NCBI GenBank assembly: GCA_903847975.1
Contig: CAINFC010000081.1
Coordinates: forward strand, 1 to 46,301
Source of the DNA: an uncultured Acidobacteriota bacterium
GTDB taxonomy: Bacteria; Acidobacteriota; UBA6911; CAINFC01
Length of the DNA stretch: 46,301 bases
Direction of reading: 5' to 3'
The notes beneath the pieces were generated by a model. The model had not been told where the DNA came from, ran no database searches, and worked only from the letters and a program-made list of their open reading frames with translations. Shown one piece after another: positions 34,524 to 41,940 of the stretch (the stretch's first letter is position 1; every line of letters starts with the position of its first letter). A program made the translations under genes and the position numbers.

Positions 34524-35864
34524 ATGAAACGTACGTTTTGGGCGGGCATGCTGCTCGCACTGCTGGCAGGGACAGGGATCGCCTCGGCCAAAGCATCCGC
34601 CGCGAAGCCGAACATCATCTTTATTCTCGCCGACGATCTCGGGCCGGGCGACGTGGGCGTCTACGGCGGCCGATTGGCGCCGACGCCTTCGCTTGACCGG
34701 CTTGCGGCCCAAGGCACGCGCTTCACGCAGTATTACTCGGCGTCGCCGATCTGCTCGCCGTCGCGCTGCGGACTCATCACCGGCATGTATCCGTCGCGCT
34801 GGCGGATCACCAGTTTCCTGCAAACCAGGAAAGGCAACGCGGGCTGCGAAATGGACGACTTCCTGGACCCGCGGGCGCCGTCCCTGCCGCGCGCCTTGAA
34901 GGAGGCCGGCTATCGGACCGCGCACATCGGCAAGTGGCACCTCGGCGGCGGACGCGACGTGACGGACGCCCCCCGGTTCGCGTCCTATGGGTACGACGAA
35001 GGCGTGGGCACCTACGAGAGCCCCGAACCGCACCCGGACATCACTGCCACCGACTGGATCTGGCACGAGACCGACAGGGTGAAGCGCTGGGACCGCACGC
35101 GGTTCTTCATCGACCGGACTTTGGATTTCCTCGACCGCCATCCGGGCCAGCCGGTCTTCGTGAACCTGTGGCTCGACGATCCGCACACCCCCTGGGTGCC
35201 GGATGCCCGGTCGGACCGCAAGGACACGCCGCAAAACCTGAAACCGGTGCTCGCCGAAATGGACCGGCAAATCGGCCGGCTGCTCGACGAGCTGAAGAAG
35301 CGCGGCCTGGAAGAAAATACCATCGTGATCTTTACGAGCGACAACGGCGCGCTGCCTTCGTTCGATGGCGCCCGCTCCTGGCCGTATCGCGGCCATAAGC
35401 TGGCACTTTACGAGGGCGGAATCCGGATGCCGTTCCTGGTGCGCTGGCCCGGCCAGGTGCCCGCAGGGAAGATCGACAACCGCTCGCCGCTGATGGCCGA
35501 GGATCTGTTTCCCACGCTCTGCGCCATTGCGGGTGCGCCGCTCCCGCGGGAGCACCGTCTCGACGGGATCGATGTGTCGGCGGCCTGGCGCGGGCAGGCG
35601 CTGGCCAAGCGCGGACCGATGTTCTGGGAGTATGGGCGCAACGACGAGTTCTTCCGTTTCGGTCCCGAAAGGAGCCCGAGCCTTGCCGTGCGGCGCGACA
35701 ACTGGAAGCTGCTGATCCACGCCGACGGGACAAGGCCGGAGCTCTACGATCTGGCCACAGACGTGAAGGAGGCCCATAACCTCGCCGCGGAACAACCCGA
35801 AATCACCCGGGAGCTGAAGAAGCTGGTAATGGACTGGCGGGCCGCATGGCCCAGGAAGGATTGA
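34524..35864 (+). CDS. Sulfatase 1 (Cys-type, CSPSR), exported
   Basis: 446 residues. Signal peptide to about residue 26. Metal-binding IIFILADDLG (31-40) and the formylglycine site CSPSR (77-81) with LITG following mark a type I sulfatase; TSDNG and a C-terminal RRDNWKLL...ELYDLATDVKEAHNLA complete it. C77 must be converted to formylglycine by a maturase not found here. It would remove sulfate esters from a glycan in the periplasm or outside. First gene of a two-sulfatase operon under the promoter at 34447. By eye its Leu codons are more mixed (CTC, CTT, TTG) than in the genes to the left. Confidence 0.92.
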   Translation: MKRTFWAGMLLALLAGTGIASAKASAAKPNIIFILADDLGPGDVGVYGGRLAPTPSLDRLAAQGTRFTQYYSASPICSPSRCGLITGMYPSRWRITSFLQTRKGNAGCEMDDFLDPRAPSLPRALKEAGYRTAHIGKWHLGGGRDVTDAPRFASYGYDEGVGTYESPEPHPDITATDWIWHETDRVKRWDRTRFFIDRTLDFLDRHPGQPVFVNLWLDDPHTPWVPDARSDRKDTPQNLKPVLAEMDRQIGRLLDELKKRGLEENTIVIFTSDNGALPSFDGARSWPYRGHKLALYEGGIRMPFLVRWPGQVPAGKIDNRSPLMAEDLFPTLCAIAGAPLPREHRLDGIDVSAAWRGQALAKRGPMFWEYGRNDEFFRFGPERSPSLAVRRDNWKLLIHADGTRPELYDLATDVKEAHNLAAEQPEITRELKKLVMDWRAAWPRKD

Positions 35865-35866
35865 GT

Positions 35867-37366
35867 ATGCAGGCAGACACCCATACAGGATACGGCCTCG
35901 CGGCGGGCCGTTGGTTATTCACCCTTTCGACCGGCCGGCCCGGGAGTCGGGCCCTGTGGTTCGCGCTCCTGGTTCTGGGCTCCTGGTCGGCACCCCTCTT
36001 CGCATCCGACCCCGCCCGGCCCAACATGGTCATCATTCTTTCCGACGACCACAGCCTGCTCGACTCGACCGTTTACGGGTCGAAGGAGGTTCAAACGCCG
36101 AACATGCAGCGGCTGGCCGACAGCGGGATGACGTTTGACCGTGCCTTCGTCGCCTCGCCGAGCTGCGCGCCGAACCGCGCGGTGCTGCTGACCGGATTGA
36201 TGCCGGTGCGCCATGGGGCCGAAGCCAACCACACCCGGCCGCACGCCGGGATCAAAAAGCTGCCTGCCTACCTGAAGGAGCTGGGCTACGAGGTGGTGGC
36301 CTTCGGCAAAGTATCGCACTACAATTACACCGCAGACTACGGATTCGATTATTTCGCGCATGACAAGTTTCATGAGGACGTCGCCATCCCGGAAGGGGTG
36401 AAGTGGCTGCGGGCACGCAGCAGCGACAAGCCGCTGTGCATTTTCTTCGGCACCAACTGGCCGCACGTGCCCTGGCCGGCCACCCCCGAGGGTTACGATC
36501 CGGCCAGGGTCACCCTCCCGCCGGGGCACATCGACACCCCCCGCACCCGAGAGGCGCGCGCCAAATACTACGCCGCCGTCACGCGGATGGACAACGACCT
36601 CGGCCTGATACTCGATGCCGCCAGGCAAGTCCTGGGCGAAAACACCTTCTTCCTCCATACCGCGGACAACGGCGCGCAGTGGCCGTTCGCCAAGTGGACC
36701 CTTTACGATGCCGGCATACGCACGCCGATGATCGCCGCCTGGCCGGGCAAAATCAAACCCGGCGCGCGCACCGACGCCATGGTGAACTGGTCGGACATCC
36801 TGCCCACCCTGGTCGAGGTGGGCGGCGGCAAGCCGCCCGCGGACATCGACGGAAAGTCGTTCGCCGGCGTGCTCCGCAACGGGAAGCGCAAGCACCGCGA
36901 TAAGATCTTCGCCACCCACAGCAGCGACGGGCAGTACAACATCTACCCCGCACGCAGCCTGCGTGACGGCCGATGGAAATACATCCGCAACCTGCACCCC
37001 GAATTCTATTTCTCGACGCACGTCGATCTGGTCCAGGCGGAAGGCTACTTCGGAAGCTGGGTCGACAAAGCCAGAACCGACCCGGCGGCGGCGGCGGTGC
37101 TGCAGCGTTATCACCAGCGGCCGGCCGAGGAGCTATACGATCTCCGCGCGGATCCGAACGAGCAGAAGAACCTCGCCGCGGATGAGCGGCAGGCCGCACG
37201 GCTGAAGGCGATGCGCGAGGAGGTGACCGCCTGGATGAAAGCCAACAGCGACCAGGGCCGGGTCTACGGCAAGCCGCGGCTCCTGGACGACCCCCGACGG
37301 GATGAGCCGCCGCCGCAGGCGGGGAAGGCCAGGCCCGGCGCCAACCCCTCACCCCGCTCCTTTTGA
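35867..37366 (+). CDS. Sulfatase 2 with CAPNR site, exported
   Basis: 499 residues. After a long N-terminal region with a hydrophobic signal (29-47), MVIILSDDHS (54-63) provides metal ligands. The maturation site is CAPNR (100-104) and not C-x-[PA]-S/A-R as usual: Cys, Pro and Arg are kept, but the Ser is Asn. TADNGAQWPFAKWTLYDAG and the C-terminal EELYDLRADPNEQKNLA are typical of the family. Overall it resembles iduronate-2-sulfatase and heparan N-sulfatase types. It starts 2 bp after the stop of sulfatase 1, with AGGAAGGA upstream, so the pair is one operon. Its end is marked by a repeat. Confidence 0.87.
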   Translation: MQADTHTGYGLAAGRWLFTLSTGRPGSRALWFALLVLGSWSAPLFASDPARPNMVIILSDDHSLLDSTVYGSKEVQTPNMQRLADSGMTFDRAFVASPSCAPNRAVLLTGLMPVRHGAEANHTRPHAGIKKLPAYLKELGYEVVAFGKVSHYNYTADYGFDYFAHDKFHEDVAIPEGVKWLRARSSDKPLCIFFGTNWPHVPWPATPEGYDPARVTLPPGHIDTPRTREARAKYYAAVTRMDNDLGLILDAARQVLGENTFFLHTADNGAQWPFAKWTLYDAGIRTPMIAAWPGKIKPGARTDAMVNWSDILPTLVEVGGGKPPADIDGKSFAGVLRNGKRKHRDKIFATHSSDGQYNIYPARSLRDGRWKYIRNLHPEFYFSTHVDLVQAEGYFGSWVDKARTDPAAAAVLQRYHQRPAEELYDLRADPNEQKNLAADERQAARLKAMREEVTAWMKANSDQGRVYGKPRLLDDPRRDEPPPQAGKARPGANPSPRSF

Positions 37367-37375
37367 ACCGCTGCC

Positions 37376-37448
37376 GGAAAAGCGGGGGTCCGGTTTCAGA
37401 AAGTTACGCGGAAACAGCGGATGAAGCGGATGAAAGCCGATCCGATCC
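37376..37448. repeat. Sulfatase-island repeat, copy 1
   Basis: TTTCAGAAAGTTACGCGGAA followed by GCGGATGAAGCGGATGAAAG and CCGATCCGATCC (37394-37448) recurs at 40483-40537 and 45511-45564. A preceding GGAAAAGCGGGGGTCC segment is related to 32482 and 34401. It lies between the stops of sulfatase 2 and the histidine kinase. Confidence 0.75.
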
Positions 37449-40349
37449 TTAGTTCTTGCTTTTTTCCAGCGCCTCCCGAATCCTGGCTCCCAGGTCCCTC
37501 GAGGTGAATGGCTTCTGAATGAAGTGCACGCCTTCGTCCAGCACGCCATGGTGTGCGATGACGTTCGCCGTGTAGCCCGACATGAACAGCTGCCGGATTC
37601 CCGGACATATGGCAAGAAGGTTTTGTGCCAGATCCCGTCCGTTCATCTCTGGCATGACCACGTCGGTCATGAGCAGGTCGATGCCGCCCGCGTGCTCCCG
37701 GGCCAGACGGATGGCCTCCCCCGGGGTGCGCACCGCCAGCACACCGTACCCCAGCCGTTCCAGCATCTTGGCGGTCAATTCCAGGATCATCGGTTCGTCC
37801 TCCACCAGCAGGATGGTCTCGGTGCCGCGCGCCGCCTCCCGCGGCGGCACGTCCCTCGTTTCATACACCCCCCCGGCCGTGTGGCGTGGCAGATAAATTT
37901 TGAATGTCGTTCCCTGACCCGGCTCACTGTACACATCGATGAAGCCGTTGTTCTGTTTGACCGCGCCATACACGGTAGCCAGGCCCAGGCCGGTGCCCTG
38001 GCCCATCCGCTTGGTGGTGAAGAAGGGCTCGAAGATGTGGGAGATGGTTCCGGCATCCATGCCGCAGCCGTTGTCGCTCACGGCCAGCAGTACGTAATCC
38101 CCGGGGAGAAAACCCTTATGCCGGGCGCAGAACTCCTCTTCGAAAACTACGTTTTCCGTCTCGATGACGATCTTACCCAAGCCGGTGATGGCATCCCGGG
38201 CATTGACGCACAGGTTGGCCAGGATCTGGTCGATCTGCGCGGAATCCATTTTGACCGGCCACAGATCCAGACGGGGCTTCCACGACAGGTCGATGTCTTC
38301 GCTGAGGAGCCTCTGCAACATCTTGAGCATGGTCTTGATCGTTTCATTGAGGCTCAGCACCCTGGGTACGATGGTCTCCTTGCGGGCAAAGACCAGCAGC
38401 TGGCGGGTGAGATCGGCCGAGCGGCTGGCGGCCTTATGGATCTCCTCGAGGTCGGCATGCAGGGAGCTGCCCGGTCCGACCTGGTCCAGGGCCATCTCCG
38501 CGTGCCCCAGGATGACGGCCAGCATGTTGTTGAAGTCGTGGGCCACCCCGCCCGCCAGCCGGCCTACCGACTCCATCTTCTGGGCCTGATTCAACTGCGC
38601 CTGAAGCTTCTCCCGCTCCTCCTCATTCCGCTTGCGCTCCGTAATGTCCTGGTTAATCGCCACAGCGCCGATCATGAGGCCTTCCCTGTCCAGAACCGGG
38701 GCGGCCGTATTAAGAACCGTGGCCCGGGTACCGTCGAACCGCCGGATATCGACAACGTCCCCGACGGTTACCTTTTCGCCCCTCAGCGCCCGGCTCATCG
38801 CCCAGTCCTCCGGCTGGAGAGGTCGGTCCGTACCGGACCACCAGCCCTTATACAGCTCATAGCCCGCTACGCTATCCGGCAACGGGGCCTGTTGGCTCCC
38901 TCCCCATACATTGTGAACTCCCCGGTTTACTTCGACGATCCTGCCGTTCACATCGGCGATGAAAACAGCGGCAGGAATGGAGTTTAATACCGCCTGCAGG
39001 CGCCCGCGCTCCTGGGAGATTTCTTTCATGAGCAGCGATTGCTCTTCTTCCTCTCTTTTGAGTTCAGTGATGTCCGTATTCAGCCCGATCATCCGGAAGG
39101 GCTTCCCGTCCGGATCGCGGAGCACCATCCCATCCGCCTTGATGTGGAGAACGGTCCCGTCCGGGTGCCGGACCCGGAATTCCGTGTGATAATCCTTCTC
39201 GCCGCGCAAGGCCGCTTGAGATTCCTCGATCGCACGGGCATAATCCTCCGGATACAGTCCCCGCTCCCAGGCCTCGACCCCACCCGGAAAAGTCTCCGGG
39301 GTGAAACCGTAGAGTTCAAGCATTCGGTCATCCCAGATCAACTCCCCGGTCCGCAGGTTCCAGTCCCAAACGCCCGCTTTTGCAGAATCTGTGGCCAGGC
39401 GAAAGCGCTCCGTCATTTCCCACAGTCTTGCCTCCGCCTGCTTGCGCTCGGTGATGTCCCGGAAGGTTCCCAGCAAGACTTCTTTATGGTCCAGGACCAT
39501 CGACTGCGATACCACTTCAACCGGAATCACCGCACCGTCCGAGCGCAGCACGGAAACCAGTTTGGGATTGGCAACTCCGTGGTCCCGGGATTCAGCGATA
39601 TGTTGCTGGAAAGATTCTTTTGAAAAACCGTAATCCTCGGCAGGATGCAGGCCCGTCTGGTGCATCCCGATAATTTCTTCTCTGGACTTCCTTAACAAAC
39701 GGGAAGCCGCGATGTTGGCGTCGAGGATTATCCCGGTTACGGAATCGGCAAGAAACATCGCATCCGGCGCATATTCGATCATCTTCCGGAACCGCACCTC
39801 GCTTTCCGCGACTTTCTTTCCCGCCTCGATCTCCCTCAGCCGCTTCAGCCCGCTCTCGGAAATGACGGCGATCAGGCCCTTGATAAAAAAGAGATAGTTG
39901 TCCAGCTGCTGCCTGGTCCAGATGGGAACTTTCCTGACTGCCTCCAGGTAGGCCTCTTCGTCGAACCCGTACTTCGCGGCCTGCTTCCGGAAAAAGTCAA
40001 GGTCCGGAGGTTCGAGGAAGAACTGCCCGGTGAAGAAATTTCCCAAATGCTCGCCGTCAATGATGATGGGGGTAGCATTGTCGATGAGCCCATGGGGGCA
40101 TCGGTAGCTGACCGCAGGGTTGGCCTCGGCCAGGTGGTCGCGGATATACCGGTCGCTCTTGATACACTCCTTCTCGCACTCCTTGTTTTGCCTGTGGAAC
40201 TTGGTGCATACATCCTGCCAGGCCGTGGCGGTCAGCACGACCCCGTCATTGTCGATAATGGCGGAGGGGAAAGAATAGATTTCGTTCAGCCGGTCCTGCA
40301 GCGACTGGAACTGCTCGATATCGATGAGATCTTGAAGCCGATATTTCAC
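37449..40349 (-). CDS. Hybrid sensor histidine kinase with PocR input domain
   Basis: 966 residues, no membrane segment, so a cytoplasmic sensor. Order: PocR ligand-binding domain (1-165, with C48, C58, C62 and C84 and GNFFTGQFF), coiled linker, PAS at 183-300, PAS/PAC at 312-430, PAS at 445-570, HisKA with phospho-acceptor H604 (VAHDFNNML), HATPase_c (N716, DNGCGM 759-764, TGLGLATVYG), and a C-terminal receiver with D896 (LLMTDVVMPEMNG). PocR domains are known from the 1,2-propanediol regulator and are thought to bind small hydrocarbon derivatives. The start is GTG at 40349, weak AGGA. A good promoter lies at 40449-40421. No partner response regulator gene is adjacent. Confidence 0.92.
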   Translation of the reverse strand: MKYRLQDLIDIEQFQSLQDRLNEIYSFPSAIIDNDGVVLTATAWQDVCTKFHRQNKECEKECIKSDRYIRDHLAEANPAVSYRCPHGLIDNATPIIIDGEHLGNFFTGQFFLEPPDLDFFRKQAAKYGFDEEAYLEAVRKVPIWTRQQLDNYLFFIKGLIAVISESGLKRLREIEAGKKVAESEVRFRKMIEYAPDAMFLADSVTGIILDANIAASRLLRKSREEIIGMHQTGLHPAEDYGFSKESFQQHIAESRDHGVANPKLVSVLRSDGAVIPVEVVSQSMVLDHKEVLLGTFRDITERKQAEARLWEMTERFRLATDSAKAGVWDWNLRTGELIWDDRMLELYGFTPETFPGGVEAWERGLYPEDYARAIEESQAALRGEKDYHTEFRVRHPDGTVLHIKADGMVLRDPDGKPFRMIGLNTDITELKREEEEQSLLMKEISQERGRLQAVLNSIPAAVFIADVNGRIVEVNRGVHNVWGGSQQAPLPDSVAGYELYKGWWSGTDRPLQPEDWAMSRALRGEKVTVGDVVDIRRFDGTRATVLNTAAPVLDREGLMIGAVAINQDITERKRNEEEREKLQAQLNQAQKMESVGRLAGGVAHDFNNMLAVILGHAEMALDQVGPGSSLHADLEEIHKAASRSADLTRQLLVFARKETIVPRVLSLNETIKTMLKMLQRLLSEDIDLSWKPRLDLWPVKMDSAQIDQILANLCVNARDAITGLGKIVIETENVVFEEEFCARHKGFLPGDYVLLAVSDNGCGMDAGTISHIFEPFFTTKRMGQGTGLGLATVYGAVKQNNGFIDVYSEPGQGTTFKIYLPRHTAGGVYETRDVPPREAARGTETILLVEDEPMILELTAKMLERLGYGVLAVRTPGEAIRLAREHAGGIDLLMTDVVMPEMNGRDLAQNLLAICPGIRQLFMSGYTANVIAHHGVLDEGVHFIQKPFTSRDLGARIREALEKSKN

Positions 40350-40589
40350 GGTATATTCCTAATGCCATAACGGTTATCAGAATGGATTGGCAATCACTTT
40401 TTCCTGTTTTCTTCTTCACAATTATAGGGAGCCGCCATAGCGAAATCAAGAGAACAGGGGGGGCAGGGGCAGGAGGAAACTGTTTTCAGAATGTTGCGCG
40501 AAAACAGCGGATGGAGCGGATGAAAGCCGATCCGCTCCGCTATCGTCCGTAAAATCCGCCGTTGCGCTTACCCCCGGGAGCGGGGGGTC
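40350..40589. other. Intergenic region: kinase promoter and island repeat copy 2
   Basis: 240 bp without a gene. The part near 40350 holds the histidine kinase leader and promoter. Bases 40483-40537 are the second copy of the sulfatase-island repeat, with GCGGATGGAGCGGATGAAAG, followed by CCCCCGGGAGCGGGGGGTCC at 40570-40589 next to the stop of sulfatase 3. Confidence 0.7.
40421..40449 (-). promoter_or_regulatory. Sigma70-type promoter of the histidine kinase gene
   Basis: On the minus strand, -35 TTGATT (40449-40444), 17-bp spacer, and perfect -10 TATAAT (40426-40421). Predicted start near 40414 gives a leader of about 65 nt to the GTG. Confidence 0.65.
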
Positions 40590-41936
40590 CTACTTCCCTT
40601 TGTCGGGGGACGGAGGCTGCCAGGGGACCGAGCCCCCGCGCTGCATGTGCGCCCGGAGGGCGGCGGAGAGCTCCGTGAAGATTTTCTTTTCCGCGGCCGC
40701 CCGGTTTTGCTTTTCCTGCGGGTCCTCCCGAAGGTTGTACAGCTCCAGGGGCGAATAGGGATCGTTCTGCATCAGCTTCCAGTCGCCGCGGATCAGCGCT
40801 TCGTAGCTCTTTCCGCCGTAAGCCGCACCGCCTTCGCGCCGCACGAAATAGAGATCCCGCGGCCCGGGCAGGGTTCCGCCGCGCAGCACCGGCAGCAGGC
40901 TCACCGCGTCGGTGCCCGCCGGGACGGCCGCCCCGGCGGCTTCCAGGAAGGTCGGAAACAGATCGAAGGACTGCCCGGAATATTCGCTTTGCGATCCCGG
41001 CCGGACCGTGCCCGGCCAGCGAACCAGGAAGGGCACCCGCAGCCCCCCGTCATAGTGGCTCTGCTTGCCGTCCCGCCAGGGGTCGTTGCACTGGCCGTGC
41101 GGCAGCGAGCCGCCGTTGTCGGAGACGAAGGCCACCAGGGTGTTCCCGGCCAGTCCGCTCTTCTCCAGGGTGTCCAGCACCCGGCCGATCCCGGAATCGA
41201 GGTGCTCCACCAGGGCCACGTTCCTGGCGCGCAGCCCGGTCATCTGCGGATCGCGGGCCTTCACCCGCTCGAGCGATTCGGCCGGCGGCTCGATCGGAAA
41301 GTGCGGGGCGTTATAGGCCAGGTAAAGGAAGAACGGCTGCCGCCGGGCGGCCTGCTCCTCCAGGTAGGCGCAGGCCCAGCGGGTGAAAAGCTCGGTGGCA
41401 TGCCCCTCGGGCCGTATCTCCTCCCGGTTGCGGCGCATGTAGTTGTTGCCGTGGCGCAGGTGGGTGGTGTAGCTGTCCATCATGTCCCCGAGAAAGCCGT
41501 GGAAAAAGTCGAAGCCGCGCAGGTTGGGCAGGTTGGGCGCCTCCAGGCCCAGGTGCCACTTGCCGACGATGGCCGTGGCGTAGCCTGCCGGGCGAAGGCG
41601 GTCGGCCAGCGTGGGGACGGCGGGATCCAGGTAGCCCCAGGAATCGGCCGGGTGGGTGCGGATCACCCCGGGCACCCCGACGCGGTCCGGGTAGCGCCCG
41701 GTGAGGATGGCGGCCCGCGAGGGGGAGCAGACGGTGCAGTTGGAGCGCATGTTGCGGAAGAGCATCCCCTCCCGGGCCAGCCGGTCGATCTGCGGGGTGC
41801 GCACGTCGCTGCGGCCGTAGGTGGAGACATCGGCAAAGCCCTGGTCGTCGGTCAGGATGATCAGCAGATTCGGCTTTTCGGCCCGCACCCACAGGGTAAA
41901 GAGCAGCACGATTCCCAAATGCCCTATTCTTTTCAC
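40590..41936 (-). CDS. Sulfatase 3 (CSPSR), exported
   Basis: 448 residues. A short signal (VKRIGHLGIVLLFTLWVRAE) precedes LLIILTDDQGFADVSTYG (24-41). The formylglycine site is CSPSR (70-74) in NCTVCSPSRAAILTG. Later KWHLG, FVSDNGGSLPHGQ and LYNLREDPQEKQN are family motifs. Arylsulfatase A-like length. GTG at 41936 is the start: GAGGAGATGAG sits upstream at the right distance, and an ATG inside it is out of frame. It follows the GH43-like gene by 4 bp, so both are one operon and probably act on the same glycan. Confidence 0.92.
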   Translation of the reverse strand: MKRIGHLGIVLLFTLWVRAEKPNLLIILTDDQGFADVSTYGRSDVRTPQIDRLAREGMLFRNMRSNCTVCSPSRAAILTGRYPDRVGVPGVIRTHPADSWGYLDPAVPTLADRLRPAGYATAIVGKWHLGLEAPNLPNLRGFDFFHGFLGDMMDSYTTHLRHGNNYMRRNREEIRPEGHATELFTRWACAYLEEQAARRQPFFLYLAYNAPHFPIEPPAESLERVKARDPQMTGLRARNVALVEHLDSGIGRVLDTLEKSGLAGNTLVAFVSDNGGSLPHGQCNDPWRDGKQSHYDGGLRVPFLVRWPGTVRPGSQSEYSGQSFDLFPTFLEAAGAAVPAGTDAVSLLPVLRGGTLPGPRDLYFVRREGGAAYGGKSYEALIRGDWKLMQNDPYSPLELYNLREDPQEKQNRAAAEKKIFTELSAALRAHMQRGGSVPWQPPSPDKGK

Positions 41937-41940
41937 GGTC

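Noticed and set aside
37524-38987. 487-codon plus-strand frame over the histidine kinase
   Set aside because: Antisense shadow; no recognisable domain, and the kinase reading is continuous from PocR to receiver.
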